NCBI GenBank assembly: GCA_007922305.1
Contig: ML677373.1
Location: 17,304,242 to 17,368,241, forward strand
DNA: 64,000 bases
Direction: 5' to 3'
Source of the DNA: Dermatemys mawii
Taxonomy: Eukaryota > Chordata > Testudines > Dermatemydidae
A model generated the notes under the pieces. It did not search any database. It was not told the DNA's origin and saw only the letters and a list, made by a program, of their open reading frames with translations. The position numbers and the translations under genes are program-made. How positions within the stretch are numbered: the stretch's first letter is position 1; every line of letters begins with the position of its first letter. This document shows, in pieces, positions 1-11,466 of this stretch.

Positions 1-139
1 TTGTCTCTCTAATATCCTGGGACCAACATGGGTGCAACAACACTGGAAACAACTATTTGCATTGTGATTTTGATCTAAATTTTTGAGTGTTTTATACATT
101 AATGGGCAAATACCTCTGAGTTAAAAGCTGTCCTTTATA

Positions 140-400
140 TCAGTGGTCCCCAAACTTCTCATGGTCCTGCCCCGGGACCAGGAGTGGGGCTGTGGCTGCT
201 GGGGAGGGAGGCCAAGGCTGGGGCCAGATCTGGATTGGGAGCGAGAATAGAGCCATGGGCAGGGGCAGTGGTTGGGGGTGGAGTGGGGCTGGGTGGTTCT
301 CCCCCTTCCCTCTCTCGGGGGCTGGCCTGCCATGCCGCCCTCTGAGGGGGAGATGGGCCCCACAGGTTGGGGCCCCATGTGTGTTATGGACTAGACACTA
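140..400. repeat. GC-rich interspersed repeat, hAT-type (intronic)
   Basis: The stretch opens with GTGGTCCCCAAACTTCTCAT and continues into G-rich sequence sharply unlike its AT-rich flanks. The opening phrase is typical of a non-autonomous hAT family in turtles and other sauropsids. No target-site duplication was identified. The ORFs on both strands here are by-products of the base composition. Confidence 0.5.
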
Positions 401-1020
401 AAAGCAATCCACACACAAGTAAATGTGATACCTGTGCACACAGGAAGTTTTGTCAACTTGGCCACACAAAATAATTAAGGCTTATTGGAGATTAAAGTTG
501 GGGCACTTTTATCTGCCTGTATTTTTCTCCCCAATACAGCTAAGCTCTAGGGGTCATCAGAATAAGTCTGATTGGAGTATATGTTGCTTGAAGACTGTCC
601 GCAAAATTGGAATGCGTACAGTAATGTAATCAGATGTGAAGAAAATGGTGGAGAGAGGGCTGATTGTTCAGCCACTTAGTTTTCCATTTTTTGTGATAAG
701 TGAAGATATGCGTAGGCTTTTTTTAAAGCTTATCACTCTTGTCACAGAATCTGATCCACAGCGGGGATCAATAGGAAATGTCTTCTGTGAAGGCCCCATG
801 ACATTCCACAATTAGGTGGAATTACTGTTTGGAATTTAGGTCTTTCTCTGAAAGCCTCCAGTGTTTGGCCATTCTTAGAGGTACCGTTGTAAAGGGCAGA
901 TCTTAGAAAAGTGGATAGGGACAGGCAAAACAAAAGTGATGTTTGGTTTCATGTTACTGGAGCAGTTTCTTTCTTACATTTCATGAAAACTCCATTCCAT
1001 TCTCTTTCCTATTTTAATAG

Positions 1021-1164
1021 GAGAATCAGAAACTTCGTGACCAGAATGATGACCTTAATGGACAGATCCTAAGTCTTAGTCTTTATGAAGCTAAGAATCT
1101 CTTTGCAACACAGACAAAAGCCCAATCGCTGGCTGCTGAAATAGACTCTGCGTCAAGAGATGAG
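1021..1164 (+). CDS. RAB11FIP4: RAB11FIP4, penultimate coding exon (partial gene)
   Basis: This 144-bp exon (48 codons, in frame from its first base) encodes a charged, Leu-rich stretch beginning ENQKLRDQNDDLNG and ending IDSASRDE. It matches the coiled-coil region just before the Rab11-binding domain of class II Rab11 family-interacting proteins (FIP3/FIP4). These are Rab11/Arf6 effectors on recycling endosomes, acting in endocytic recycling and cytokinesis. The borders are clear: a pyrimidine-rich tract and TTTTAATAG before 1021, and GAG|GTAATG after 1164. It joins in frame to the exon at 3250. FIP3 is nearly identical here; FIP4 is chosen because MIR193A and a Thr-CGT tRNA follow, as beside human RAB11FIP4. 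The rest of the gene lies upstream of the window. Confidence 0.9.
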
Positions 1165-2703
1165 GTAATGCCACTGGGAGCAAAACAATGCTAATCACAA
1201 AATATAAAAGTTCTAACAAGTGAGAACAGGTTAACTGTCAAGGTGAAAGTTCTTACGCAGAAAAATTAGCTACGTAACTCTTGTTTTGCCAGGAATTAGG
1301 AATGTAGCTAAATCTAGAAATATTTTCAGGTGCTTATTTTAGCATCATCCAATTAGCTTGATTATAATTAAAATAATAGAGAAATTCCATTTTAACACAG
1401 GTTTGTTTCAAAGGATGGCAATATTTAATCTAAAGGCTGCAATCTATTTAAGCATTGATTGCTATTATAGACATGGTTTCCTGTACAGCAGGTGCATTAC
1501 AGTATCTCACTTCTTCAAGCGTGGTCCCAGATTTTCTGATCTTGACTTATTCCAGTGTCAAGCTGAAGTAACTCCAGTCACTCAGAGGAGTGACTTCAGA
1601 TTTACTCCTGTATAACCAGGAGAGAATTTTGCTCAGTTTGAAGCCTGAGTTTACACATTGGCTCCTCGTTTTCAGTTGTCACATCTTGTGAAAGCCCGGC
1701 ACACTCCCCTGTTGCAAAGCAGCTAGAAACGATACTGCATCCTTTAACTAACCAGTCCACATTTGTCCGTTACACCCATTCATCTCAGTGGAGTTCATAG
1801 TAATACCATGAGTTTGTGACTGCTGACAGCTGACCTTTCAAAAAGCCACTTGCTGAGGATTTGGCCCATGTGAATTCATGTGACTCCACTGAGTTTAATG
1901 GAGCTATATTGATTGGAGACCTCACCCTATTTTGGAGCCTAACCAAATAGAACTATTGAAAGGTTTCTGTGCACAAACCCATAATGTAGACACTTAATTA
2001 AATAACACTTAGCAAGATATTCTACAGGAGCTCTTACACTTGGGCAGAGGACCAGGTGAGATGATTTGAGAGGTTCTTTCAAGGCACAAGGGCTATGGAC
2101 TTTGAAGGCAGCCAAAGGTAAAATGCTGGAAACTGATCAAAGTATTAGTAGTCCTGGCCTCAGATTAAGACACACTGTTTTTACTGCCACCAAAATGAGT
2201 CTTGTATCCAGTCTTTAATCTTACCAGGGCTAACGCAGAACTTCTGGATCACTATCTAATACTGAGTAGCAGGCTGTAAAGGTGGTCCTGCTAGACTCCC
2301 CCATCTCTTTGTTAATTGCTATACTTAGTTCAAATGAATGCAGCTTTGACTGGGGGAGGAGGAGACAAATCAGACACATTCTCTACAGAGATGACTCTGT
2401 AAGGCACATTTTCAAAAAGGAAAAGTAACCCTGGCTTGCGCGAATAAAGAGGGAGTATCTCAATGGGAATGCCAAGCTCCTCTTGTGTTGAATTCTACAT
2501 GATGAACCTGTAGTCCCGTCCAGCTGGAGATCTGGAGATGCTGGCAAAGATCCTCCAAAGTGACTTGTGATTTTTTTGTTTGTTTGTTTTTTGGAGGGAC
2601 ACCCCAACTCTGTATTGACAGCGCCCTTTTTTCTACAGCTGTTGTAGGAGTGCTTTAAAAAGGTTTCATTAATGTACACTTTAAGATGAGGAAACAGGCA
2701 CAT

Positions 2704-2820
2704 ACTCCTGAATGAGCAGGCAGTATGGGCTAGTGGATAGAACACCGGGTTCTGGGTCGGGAGCCCTGGATTCTATATTTACAGCTTTGCCCATGACTCA
2801 AGTGACTTGCTCAGTGGTAC
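2704..2820 (+). repeat. tRNA-derived SINE fragment
   Basis: The head reads GGGCTAGTGGATAGAACACC, followed by GGGAGCCCTGGATTCTAT and GTGACTTGCTCAG. It is the same family as the copies at 32310 and 36640, which carry the full GTGACC...CAAGTCACTT body. The tail is missing and a MITE-like sequence follows directly, which may have interrupted it. Confidence 0.7.
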
Positions 2821-2823
2821 TTA

Positions 2824-2995
2824 GGGGCATGCCTACACATACAGCACTGCACCTTCGCTGCTGCAGCAGGGCTGGTGAAGACGCTCTGCACTGACAGAGA
2901 GCTCTCCTGTTGGTATAATAAAACCACTTCCGTGAGCAGCAGAAGCCGCGTTAGCAGGAGAAGCTCTCCCACCGACTTAGCGTTGTCTACACCAG
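2824..2995. mobile_element. MITE-like element with CTACAC termini
   Basis: It runs from GCATGCCTACACATACAGC to TTAGCGTTGTCTACACCAGC. Such CTACAC/GTCTACAC ends mark a family of short non-autonomous DNA transposons common in turtle genomes (recognised from memory). The ends share only a short, imperfect similarity, and no clean duplication was seen. Confidence 0.45.
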
Positions 2996-3249
2996 CCTGA
3001 ATATATCACCCCCTGAGCAACGTAAGTGCCCATGTTAGGCACAATGGGGATTCTTATCTACCTTTTTGTGTTTTCACTTTACGATCTCTTGGGGTGAGCG
3101 GGGAGCAGAGTATCATTAGAGGGAATGAGTAATATTTTTAATATAAAGGTGACCCGAGGCAAAGCCTTATCTAATTTTAATTTACACAATGCTGTAGGTA
3201 TGAATGACGTTTTGCAATAGATACTTAACTTAGGAATCTTTGTTTTCAG

Positions 3250-3366
3250 CTCATGGAAGCTCTTAAAGAACAAGAGGAAATAAACTACAGATTGCGACAG
3301 TATATGGACAAGATTATTTTGGCCATCCTAGACCACAACCCATCTATCCTGGAAATAAAAAATTGA
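3250..3366 (+). CDS. RAB11FIP4: RAB11FIP4, terminal coding exon with Rab11-binding domain
   Basis: This final coding exon has 38 codons plus a TGA at 3364-3366. The peptide starts LMEALKEQEEINYRLRQ and continues with YMDKIILAILDHNPSILEI, then Lys-Asn and stop. This is the C-terminal Rab11/Rab25-binding helix (RBD-FIP), with the conserved Tyr-Met-Asp, hydrophobic Ile/Leu positions and Asn-Pro-Ser-Ile-Leu end of class II FIPs. The splice acceptor is TTTGTTTTCAG. The family is known to form a parallel coiled-coil homodimer that binds two Rab11-GTP molecules through this segment. The paralogue FIP3 ends almost identically, so assignment to FIP4 rests on the neighbouring genes. Confidence 0.92.
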   Translation, partial: LMEALKEQEEINYRLRQYMDKIILAILDHNPSILEIKN

Positions 3367-6300
3367 AGGACAAAAAAAAGCAATTGCCTGATATTTCTGC
3401 ACATGCCACTGGATCTAAACATCACTCTGATACTGTAAATGATTCTATATATATCTTATGTGTGAGTGTGGGTGCGTGGGTATGTTTATATGATGTCTGG
3501 TACACTTATCTGTGAGTCATCAAATCAGCTTGATTTGTTTTTTTTTATGCACTTTCAATATCTGTGACAAGATCGCTACTGTATATTAATGTAATAACAG
3601 TATAACTGGATCACGCTGTTCTAGCTACTGGACATAATGACTCTACCTCTGGTTGGAAGGGTGAAATACAATGGAAAGATAGGGGTATCTCTCCTCCCTT
3701 TAAGAACAAGAATTGCTCTTTCATTCTTTCAAATGAATAAGGGAACTCCCAAAAATTCAACATATCCAGGTTTGATTCCTGACTGGTGCTGACTACATCA
3801 CTCTCTGTTGAATTTAGCTTTGCCAGAACTTTACTACTGAAACCACAAAGAGGTGAAAATTAACCTTTGGCGAAACCTGTCCTTTTTTAAAACGAATCTC
3901 TGTGGGGGGATGAGGCTCAAACTGCGGAATTGTTAATATCAGTGTTTAAAAAAAAAAAATCCACTTGTTTGCCACTGTCAGCAAAAAGTGCTTTTAATAT
4001 GAAGGCCCCATATCCAAGTTCAGGATCATTGTCTAGTGTGGGCATGTATATGTGTTGTGCCTGGATCCCTATAGCATTGAGGCATTGCAATGTATACCCT
4101 TATTTTCAGGGGTTTATCACTGGGCCATTTAAAATTAATTCTGGGATCCTTCTCCTCTGCATTTGAAGGCTTGAACCAGGACACACATTCTATTTCTTTT
4201 AAATGACTGCATGCAAATCCACTTCATTATTTTAAAGAAAAACTTTAACTTAAACAATTAGCTCAAATCCCTTCCCCCCACTAAAGCACACTGTTGCACT
4301 TCTATGAGAGAGCTGGGTAGGGAGAGGGTGGGAGAGAGAGAATACTGCGGTCCTCCTACAGTTTTGCAGTTGGTTAATCCCTGATGTAAACTAATTTAAC
4401 CCTTGAGCGGTTAAAAGTGAAAAGCACACTTAAGACACCAGTAACAGGTAATGTGCAGTGTGTCCCACCCCCAACCCCACTGTTTCACAATCGCTTGCAT
4501 TCACCATCCAAATTACCCATCCCAAATACTACATATCCTGTCTGAATACACACACGCACGCATTCATATGCTCTGAATCAGGAAAGTACATACACACTCG
4601 CTTAACTTTGAACATATACTGTACTTGGGTCCCATTGGAGTTAAGGATACGCTTGAAGTTAAGCACTTGCATAAGTGCTGTCCTGACTAGGGATGGGTTT
4701 AAACACCGTTTATGTGCTTCCTGAATTGGGTCCATTTCTTGTAGAATTAGGATCTTTTAACTAAAAGTAAAAGCAGCTAGAAGTGAAATGCTGTGAAATT
4801 TTATTCCAAGCACTAAATATTTGTTTAAAAAAAAAATTAAAAAAATTACACACTTGAAAAAAGGGGGGTGGGGGCGGAGGAGGAAAAAAATCAACCCTTT
4901 CTTTCATACCAATTGGCACAAGCAGGGAAACTCTCTGGTCCATTTCTCTGTAATCAAATATCTGGCTTTGCGTACGTGCATAGAGATGTTTTCTTGTTTG
5001 TTTTAACACACTTCTTGGAAGTAGACTGTTGCAGTAGATATGACTGATTTTTTTCTGTATATATTTGCTGTTGGCAGTTTGTCTCACACCTACCACTGTC
5101 TTTATGTATTTTTGTTTGTGTATGTAATGCATTTTTTCCATACTCTGAATACCTAGAGCATGTATTCTGTTACCAATGTAAATATTTATTTTTCTGCAGC
5201 TGCTGGACTCTTGCCTTCAGTGATATCTTATTGGAGTACGGGGCAGGTGTGGGGCAGCACAGAGAATGGGCTTTCCTGAAGGCAAGACAATTAAACCAAT
5301 TCAGTTTATTTATTTGAATCTGTCAGTTGTTAAGCTCTAGGTAGGGTCCCGGGACTGGAGGAGGGCAGGGTTAATGATGACAATTCAATTGTCCTTTCAG
5401 GCCTGGGTGAACCATATAAGGGCTCATCTCTGCTGGAAAAATGCCATTTTGGTGCTTAATGTCAAATGCTTAAGGATAGATTCTTAGCAGAGGAGATTAG
5501 GGAGAAGGTGTCTCTAAGCCACCCTTTTGCTCCCCTGATTTTGGAGCAGCCAGGGGGCAAAACTGAGTCCAGAGTAACTATGCTAAATTACACAGGCTCC
5601 AGCGGTCTTGCACGGGTGCCATCCATAGATCTGGCAGAGCATCGTCCTCTCTCCTCTCCCCCTGCCCTTGCTTCCCCTGTGAGGGGGCTGATGGGGCAAC
5701 TGATGAGGTTGAAACGGCCATGCCATCTTAATTCTACTCAAGGATTTCCCTCTAGTGGAAGGCTCCTAAGCTGTGCTTCTGCACTGAAGTTTCCACTTCA
5801 TGCTGTCCCTGAGGCTGGCCCTCTGCACAGACATGAACTCTATCCTGTGTTTAAAATGGTGTAATCTGGCCATAATTAACCTTAACGTCACTTAGGTACA
5901 GGTGGCCCTTGGGGTAAACTACAACCAGCCGACGCAATACTAGACCTGATAGTCCTTGTCTGTAAATGTGCTACGGTGCGTCTTTCACCATTCCAAAGCA
6001 GTGAAATTTGCCAGTGCAGATGAAGCTGAAACTGTTTCCTTATTTAAATATTTGGGGAAATACTCAGGTTTTCAAACATTTTTCTTTTAAATAAATGAAG
6101 TCCCACGTTCAGAATTTTGTAGTATAACACTTTACAAGCTTTTATTAGGGCGGGACAGTCAATTGATGGTTTGAATGAAGAGTGAATAAGGTCTTCAGGT
6201 TTTGGTCAATAGAAAATGATTAAATTGGCTGTTTCAGATGCTGAAAGCCTGATCCTGTTTGCATTGAACTCAACAGCAAAACTCCCCTGGAGTTCAGTGG

Positions 6301-7380
6301 ATGCAGAATTGGGCTGTACGTAATTAGGATCAAATTCGCCCCGTGCAGAGAACTTTGAGTGGTAAATAGTCTGTTTCACTTAAGTCCTCACAATAGCATT
6401 TGGGCACGGGTACACACAGGTCAATTTCATACTTATGGCTAGATTTTTTTTTATTTGTATTTATTTTATTTTTTTTAAGTGCTTAGCAGTTGAGTGGGGA
6501 GCTGCTGGGTGCTGAGAACTTGAAAATCTGTTCCTCAATCCATAGTGTTTGTGAGTGCTCTAAAACAGTTGCCTTCAATAGCTTTTGATTGCAGAGAGGG
6601 AAATCACATTTCCACTCCTGAGGAGAACTACTCTGTAGGATAGTTTATATATTTGTTTTTAATGTTGCCTTTTCTTTCTGAAGGAAGAAATTTTATTTTC
6701 TCTTAGGAGTCACTATTTCTGAAAAACAAAACTAGTTCAGGCAACTTAGGGCTAGTATTAGATCTGCAGTAACTAGTGACCTGGGTAAGACCAAGTTGTC
6801 TTGGGACAAAAGAGGTTTTTCTTCTGTGATGCAATGTCACATCAGTAACAAGGAGTCATTACCTTGACAGAGACTTGTGGAAACACAACCTTCTATTAAC
6901 GTCTGAACCTGGACACAACAGAGACCCTGGCCCTGTAGAACAATTTTGGCAGAGTCGGGAGGAGAGGGCCAGTTGCAGCTCCCAGCTGTGCTGGCTTTCT
7001 GATGCCCCTCCCAACCATATAGCAGGGGAATCCCTAGCTGGGGAAATGCAAGCAATTTCTGCCGCCTGCCTGGGGCAGGACCCAGGACCTAGTCTGTAGT
7101 TTACACACACTGCCTGAGCCTGCAAACACTCAAGCACGTGTGTAACCACTGGCATGACTGTTCCCATTGAGCTTGATGGAACTGTCACCAGGGGGAAGCC
7201 ACTGATGTTGACATTTGTAGGGCTGGGTCAATCCAGTGTTCTGTGCCATATTTAGTTGAGAAATGATTTACCTTGCTGCGTAGATTAATATTTTAATCTG
7301 AGTTTGAAATAATCCATTTTTAATGTTGCCTCTGCATTCTAATAATACCCCAATAAAACAAACATTTCTATTCTGAAATT
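3367..7380 (+). other. RAB11FIP4: Putative RAB11FIP4 3' UTR (minimum extent)
   Basis: This stretch follows the stop codon without splice or coding signals. Canonical AATAAA hexamers occur at 6090-6095 and 7352-7357. Further ones at 12317-12322 and 15103-15108 could end longer isoforms, since the human gene is remembered as having a 3' UTR of several kilobases. Text near 12840-13200, rich in T and in GTAAA/TGTA words, looks like a distal 3' UTR. A keto-rich G/A tract and T-runs occur near 4850-4890. The true end cannot be fixed from sequence alone. Confidence 0.35.
4618..4735. repeat. Short dispersed repeat, GTTAAGCACTTGCATAAGTGCT type
   Basis: It contains CCCATTGGAGTTAAGGATAC, then AAGTTAAGCACTTGCATAAG and TTCCTGAATTGGGTCCA. 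The same wording, with paired AAGCA..TGCTT words, recurs at 55045-55185 and 61215-61350. It is a partly palindromic sauropsid-wide repeat rather than unique sequence. Confidence 0.5.
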
Positions 7381-7610
7381 GAGCTTTTTGATGCTGGCAG
7401 CCTAAATTCTGTCCAAGATACCATATCTGTATTATCTGCTCCTTACGTGGAGCAAGTTATCTCTACTTCAGATCCTCAAGCTAACGCAACATTGAGGTCA
7501 ACCTAAATGCAAAGGGTTTTTTTTTTTGTGCAATGGAAAACAACAGTTTACTTCTTGTCAGAGGTTGCACTCAACCACTAAACACGGGCTATTGTGGAAA
7601 ACACAGCTTA

Positions 7611-7638
7611 TTTTTTTTTTTTTTTTTTTTTTTTTTTT
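7611..7638. repeat. Poly-T tract, 28 T
   Basis: This is an uninterrupted run of 28 T followed by CAGAG. It could be the A-tail of a minus-strand retroposon, but no recognisable body adjoins it. An equally long run occurs at 50228-50255. Confidence 0.9.
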
Positions 7639-9097
7639 CAGAGTCACTGAAGTCAAGCCTCAAACCTTTTCAAACATCTGTAGTTACATGTTGAGGGCCA
7701 GTTCTCCAGTTGATGCATATTTAGTTTTGATTTCAGTGGAGTGCCACAGATTAATACCAACTGAGGATCTGGCCAAACAACTTGAACTTGTACTGACAAG
7801 GGAAGGAGCGAGAATGTTCCATATATTTTTGAATTGTTTGTTTTATTAGTTCTGAAACTGAACTCGAAAGCTGGTTGGAAATTGTCATCTTAAAAATGGA
7901 CATTGATGGACAAACTTTCACATGCCCACCCCCTGAACTTTATTTTCCTGAGGAGATCTATAGGGCAGGGACCAAAAATAAAAAGTCTGACTAAAAAGCT
8001 TTCTTCTTTCTCCGGGAGTGAATTCAGGTTTTTTCAACCAGCCCTACAGAAGAGTTACTATAGTTTAATCCACTTAGGACACTAAGGAGGGATGAAGGCC
8101 TGGTTTTCTGCTGGTATAAAAGGTGTAGTACTGTTTAGGTTGATGGACCTGTGCTAGTAAATACCAGCAAAGAATTTGGTCAGTTATACTTATGTTGGCA
8201 ATTTAGGACACTAACGCTAATGTACAAATGAGGAATGTGCTCTGTAATAACACGCTGACCCAGGTGGAGAAGTGGATTAATAAGAAAAGTCAGTATTAAA
8301 GGTCCTCCCTGGCCTAGTTCTAGTAGTCTGGGATAAGTGTCACGCATATTGGAATTTTAAGATACATTTAGTACATTAACTTCTCCGATTTAAATACCAG
8401 CAAATACAAGGTTGTTGTCTTTTAAACAAGGGGGAAAAGAAACCCTCATTTGTGTAGTGTTTTCAAGACAACATGAATCGGAGACCTGATTGAACTCTCA
8501 TTGAATCAATGGCAAAACAGCCTGTTGCATTCCATAGGAGTTGGATCAGACCTTCTGTGAGCAGATATCTCGCAGTAAGTCCTGCTGGTCATCCATGTAT
8601 CAAGTGTCATTCCTGTAGCTGCTCCTGGAAAGTCATCAAAAGGGAATTGCAGTCATTGTGTAACAACTAAACTGTGCTGTTAATGCTTCAATTTCATTCC
8701 TGTTTAGTGCATATTGTTCTAATACTTTTTTAAATAGAGGATCATTGATCTCAAGAGCTGTTTGTTACTGGTGCATAGCAAGTTGGGGGAGGGCAGAGAA
8801 GTGTTAATGAAACTTTGCATGTGTATGTAGAGGTTGATATGGGTTACAGGTACAGTAAGTTTGAATTCTGTAACCCTGATATACGTTATGTTCTGTCCAT
8901 ACAGGCTCTTTGGTGGGACTTTTTTTTTTTTTTTTTCCACCTTTGTACTTTATGGAACCATGTGAGGTCAACTGAATGCCTACAGATGAAACACTTTGGT
9001 AACTTAACCAAAGAGTATGTTATGTTGGCACATAAATTAGGCTGAACTGGGTTTGGGAGTTCCTATATAGTTGGGATAATCTTAGTCTGATTTTTGG

Positions 9098-9340
9098 AGC
9101 TGGTCAAAAAAAATTGTCAGACACTTTTTGAAGAAAAATGATATTTGCTTTTTGTTTAAAATGTTTTAAAACATTTCTTCCACTTCCTCCTTCACTCTTT
9201 TCCTGTTGTTTCTATTTTGCTACCAGGAAAGGATGATAAAGGGGAGGGAAATTATTTAAATTTTCAGTTTTGAAAAATAACATTTTTGTTCAAATTTTCC
9301 ATAAAAAAAAAAAACTGGCCTTTTTTACCTGCTCTAATGA
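9098..9340. repeat. AT-rich dispersed repeat with AAAA/TTTT-rich inverted ends
   Basis: It starts GAGCTGGTCAAAAAAAATTG and ends in TTTTTTACCTGCTCTA, with runs such as TTTTCAGTTTTGAAAAATAA inside. Related text appears at 10220-10302, ending AAAAAATGTGACCAGCTCT, and at 51895-52240. It is probably an old non-autonomous DNA element family. Confidence 0.4.
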
Positions 9341-10927
9341 CATCATGCCATTTTGCTAAGTGGAGATCCAGCTGGTGGTCAGTCCATTTTCTAAATCGGA
9401 TGGAGAGATCTGATCAAAAACTTATCGGGGCAAATTCAAGTCTGTGGAAGGTTAAGGGCCCTTAGCACAGATTTGTTTACCTACAGAAAAGGCAACTTAT
9501 TGATAGCTTGTGTATGTTAATAGCAGCCTGTTTAAGGAGGTTCTTTGGTGCTGAATGACAGATTTTAGGAAAGGTATGAGAATGGCTTGAATCTCCTCTT
9601 TGGGGACTGATCCTCCATTCCTTGGGCAGTCAAAACTCCCACTGACGAGGTTTGGCTGTCCAAGGAATGCACGATGAGGTCCTTAAGCTACAGAGGAGCA
9701 GTGCTTCAAGCTGCCTGCACTATCCAGTTGTCTCAGCCAGGATATGGAGCACCTGTACAGGGACTGAAGAGTACAGAGACTGAATATTCACATCTATAAG
9801 GTGGTGGGTCTTTTGTGTGGTGGGTCTTGCGTCTCTGGAGGTATCTGGTAGGCTTTCCTCCCTCTTCCCCCCGGCTCCCAATTCCTACCACTGTCTTAGC
9901 ACAACATGTGATAGCAGCAACAGGAACACTAATGTAAACTGGATACTGGAGTTTGAACCATCATGCTGTCCTACCCTGCTTAGAGCAGGTTTAAATGATA
10001 CAGTGCTTGAAACACAAGCTGACCCCAGTACCTTGTCTATGTTACAGCCCCACTGCTGCTATCACTGATGGAGAGGAGCCATCATTAGCAAGAGAGGAGG
10101 TTTTAAGGCAAGAAAAGCCTATTGTAGATAAGGGCTTAATGGCCCTATTTACATTGACCAAGGAAAGTGTTAGCATGAGAGCTGGTTTTAAAAAAAAATA
10201 ATAAAAAAGGCATTGGGGAGATCCAACATTTTGCCAACATTTCTCTTGAATTTTTCCAAACTTCAGAATGTTACTAGTTTCAAAAAATGTGACCAGCTCT
10301 AGTTAGTGGCTCTGTAGTGAACTGTGCTTTGGGTTAATACAGAGGAGTTAGCCTAATTTCTTTGGCCAGTGTGAAGAGGGCCTCTGTGGCAAATTTAATT
10401 TAGTGTAATAGTTTTGATGATCATTGTAATTTGGATGTTTAGCACTTGCTGTTGCAGATGAGAAGAACAGCCAGAATAGCAAGAGACACTTGATACTAGC
10501 TCCCAAATAAACTTGGATAGCTCATGTTCTCATGTATGAGAGAATAGGAATTGTGCATTTAGCTCCTCTTGCTTACAGCTGATGCCAGTCTTCCAATAGC
10601 AGGAACTCTAGCTTTACATGTCTTAGGTATAAATCCTTCTTTGCAATGAATCTGACCCTAAAAGTCTGTACATGTAAGTAGAGTCCAAATCTATTTAGGG
10701 TGCAATTCTATCTGGGGCAAAACTCCCTGGCATGATTCATGATGTGAATTTTGCATGGGCAAGCTTTTAAGAGAGCTGAGGGAAAACAAACATGAAGCAG
10801 TCATCTTGGTTATCAGAAGCTCATACCAATAGATGGGGGTGGGAGTTGCTTTTATTGTATGATTTTAATATATAGATTAGATATAAATACACACAGAGAG
10901 CTATATAGCGTAAAGCATTGTTGAGGA

Positions 10928-11051
10928 TAGGGTGACCAGATAGCAAGTGCAAAAAATCGGGACGGTGGCTAGGGGGTAATAGGAGCCTATATAAGACAAA
11001 GCCCCAAAGCTTGGGACTGTCCCTATAAAATCAGGACATCTGGTCATCCTC
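10928..11051 (-). mobile_element. hAT-type MITE, about 125 bp, copy 1
   Basis: The ends are TAGGGTGACCAGA on the left and the inverted TCTGGTCATCCTC on the right. The interior contains GGGACTGTCCCTATAAAATC. The 8-bp word GTTGAGGA lies immediately outside both ends (10920-10927 and 11052-11059), a target-site duplication typical of hAT transposases. It is in the opposite orientation to the copies at 41388 and 59431, and the length is nearly identical. It has no coding capacity. Confidence 0.85.
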
Positions 11052-11227
11052 GTTGAGGATAATATTAACGTGACTTCTGGCAGCCACTGGAGAGATAACA
11101 ATGGACTTTGGATCATGCCCAGAGCTCAGAGTAAATAACAAACTGCATGCAGGAAATGTCATACCTCCAAATGCTAATTCACACTTGCTGGCTACCATGA
11201 CTGGCTTACAAAAAACTAGCCATGTTG

Positions 11228-11466
11228 CCCTTTAAGGGTTTACCTTGACTAGGATTTAAAGGTACAGTGGTAGAAGGGGCCACCTAACGGATTTGTTCTA
11301 AAAGTCCAGACAAGGCAGTGTATAATCTTAAACCGTGCTGAGCCGTTCAACGTTGCTGATATTAAGGGAATTCACTGTCTTCTCTACACTAGACTTTTAG
11401 AACGGATTAGTCGCCACCATCAGACAATGCGTCTTTAAATCCTAGAACTGATAAACCCTTAATGGG
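11228..11466. repeat. Foldback (long inverted repeat) element
   Basis: Two arms of about 93 bp (11228-11320 and 11373-11466) are imperfect reverse complements across a spacer of about 52 bp. Matched blocks include TTAAGGGTTTA, CTAGGATTTAAAG, TTCTAAAAGTC and the innermost CAGTG/CACTG. It is probably a MITE. If it lies in a RAB11FIP4 transcript it would fold into a long RNA hairpin. Confidence 0.75.

Larger units (their letters stand above)
1165..3249 (+). other. RAB11FIP4: RAB11FIP4 last intron
   Basis: This intron lies between two confident coding exons. It starts GTAATG and ends TTTGTTTTCAG and is phase 0. It carries a tRNA-derived SINE fragment near 2704-2820 and a MITE-like insertion near 2824-2995. 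Otherwise I see no coding content; the ORFs in it are short and unlike known proteins. Confidence 0.8.

Noticed and set aside
1021..3366. RAB11FIP3 instead of RAB11FIP4
   Set aside because: The C-terminal peptide alone fits both paralogues. The downstream Thr-CGT tRNA and MIR193A fit the FIP4 locus. Complete upstream exons would settle it.
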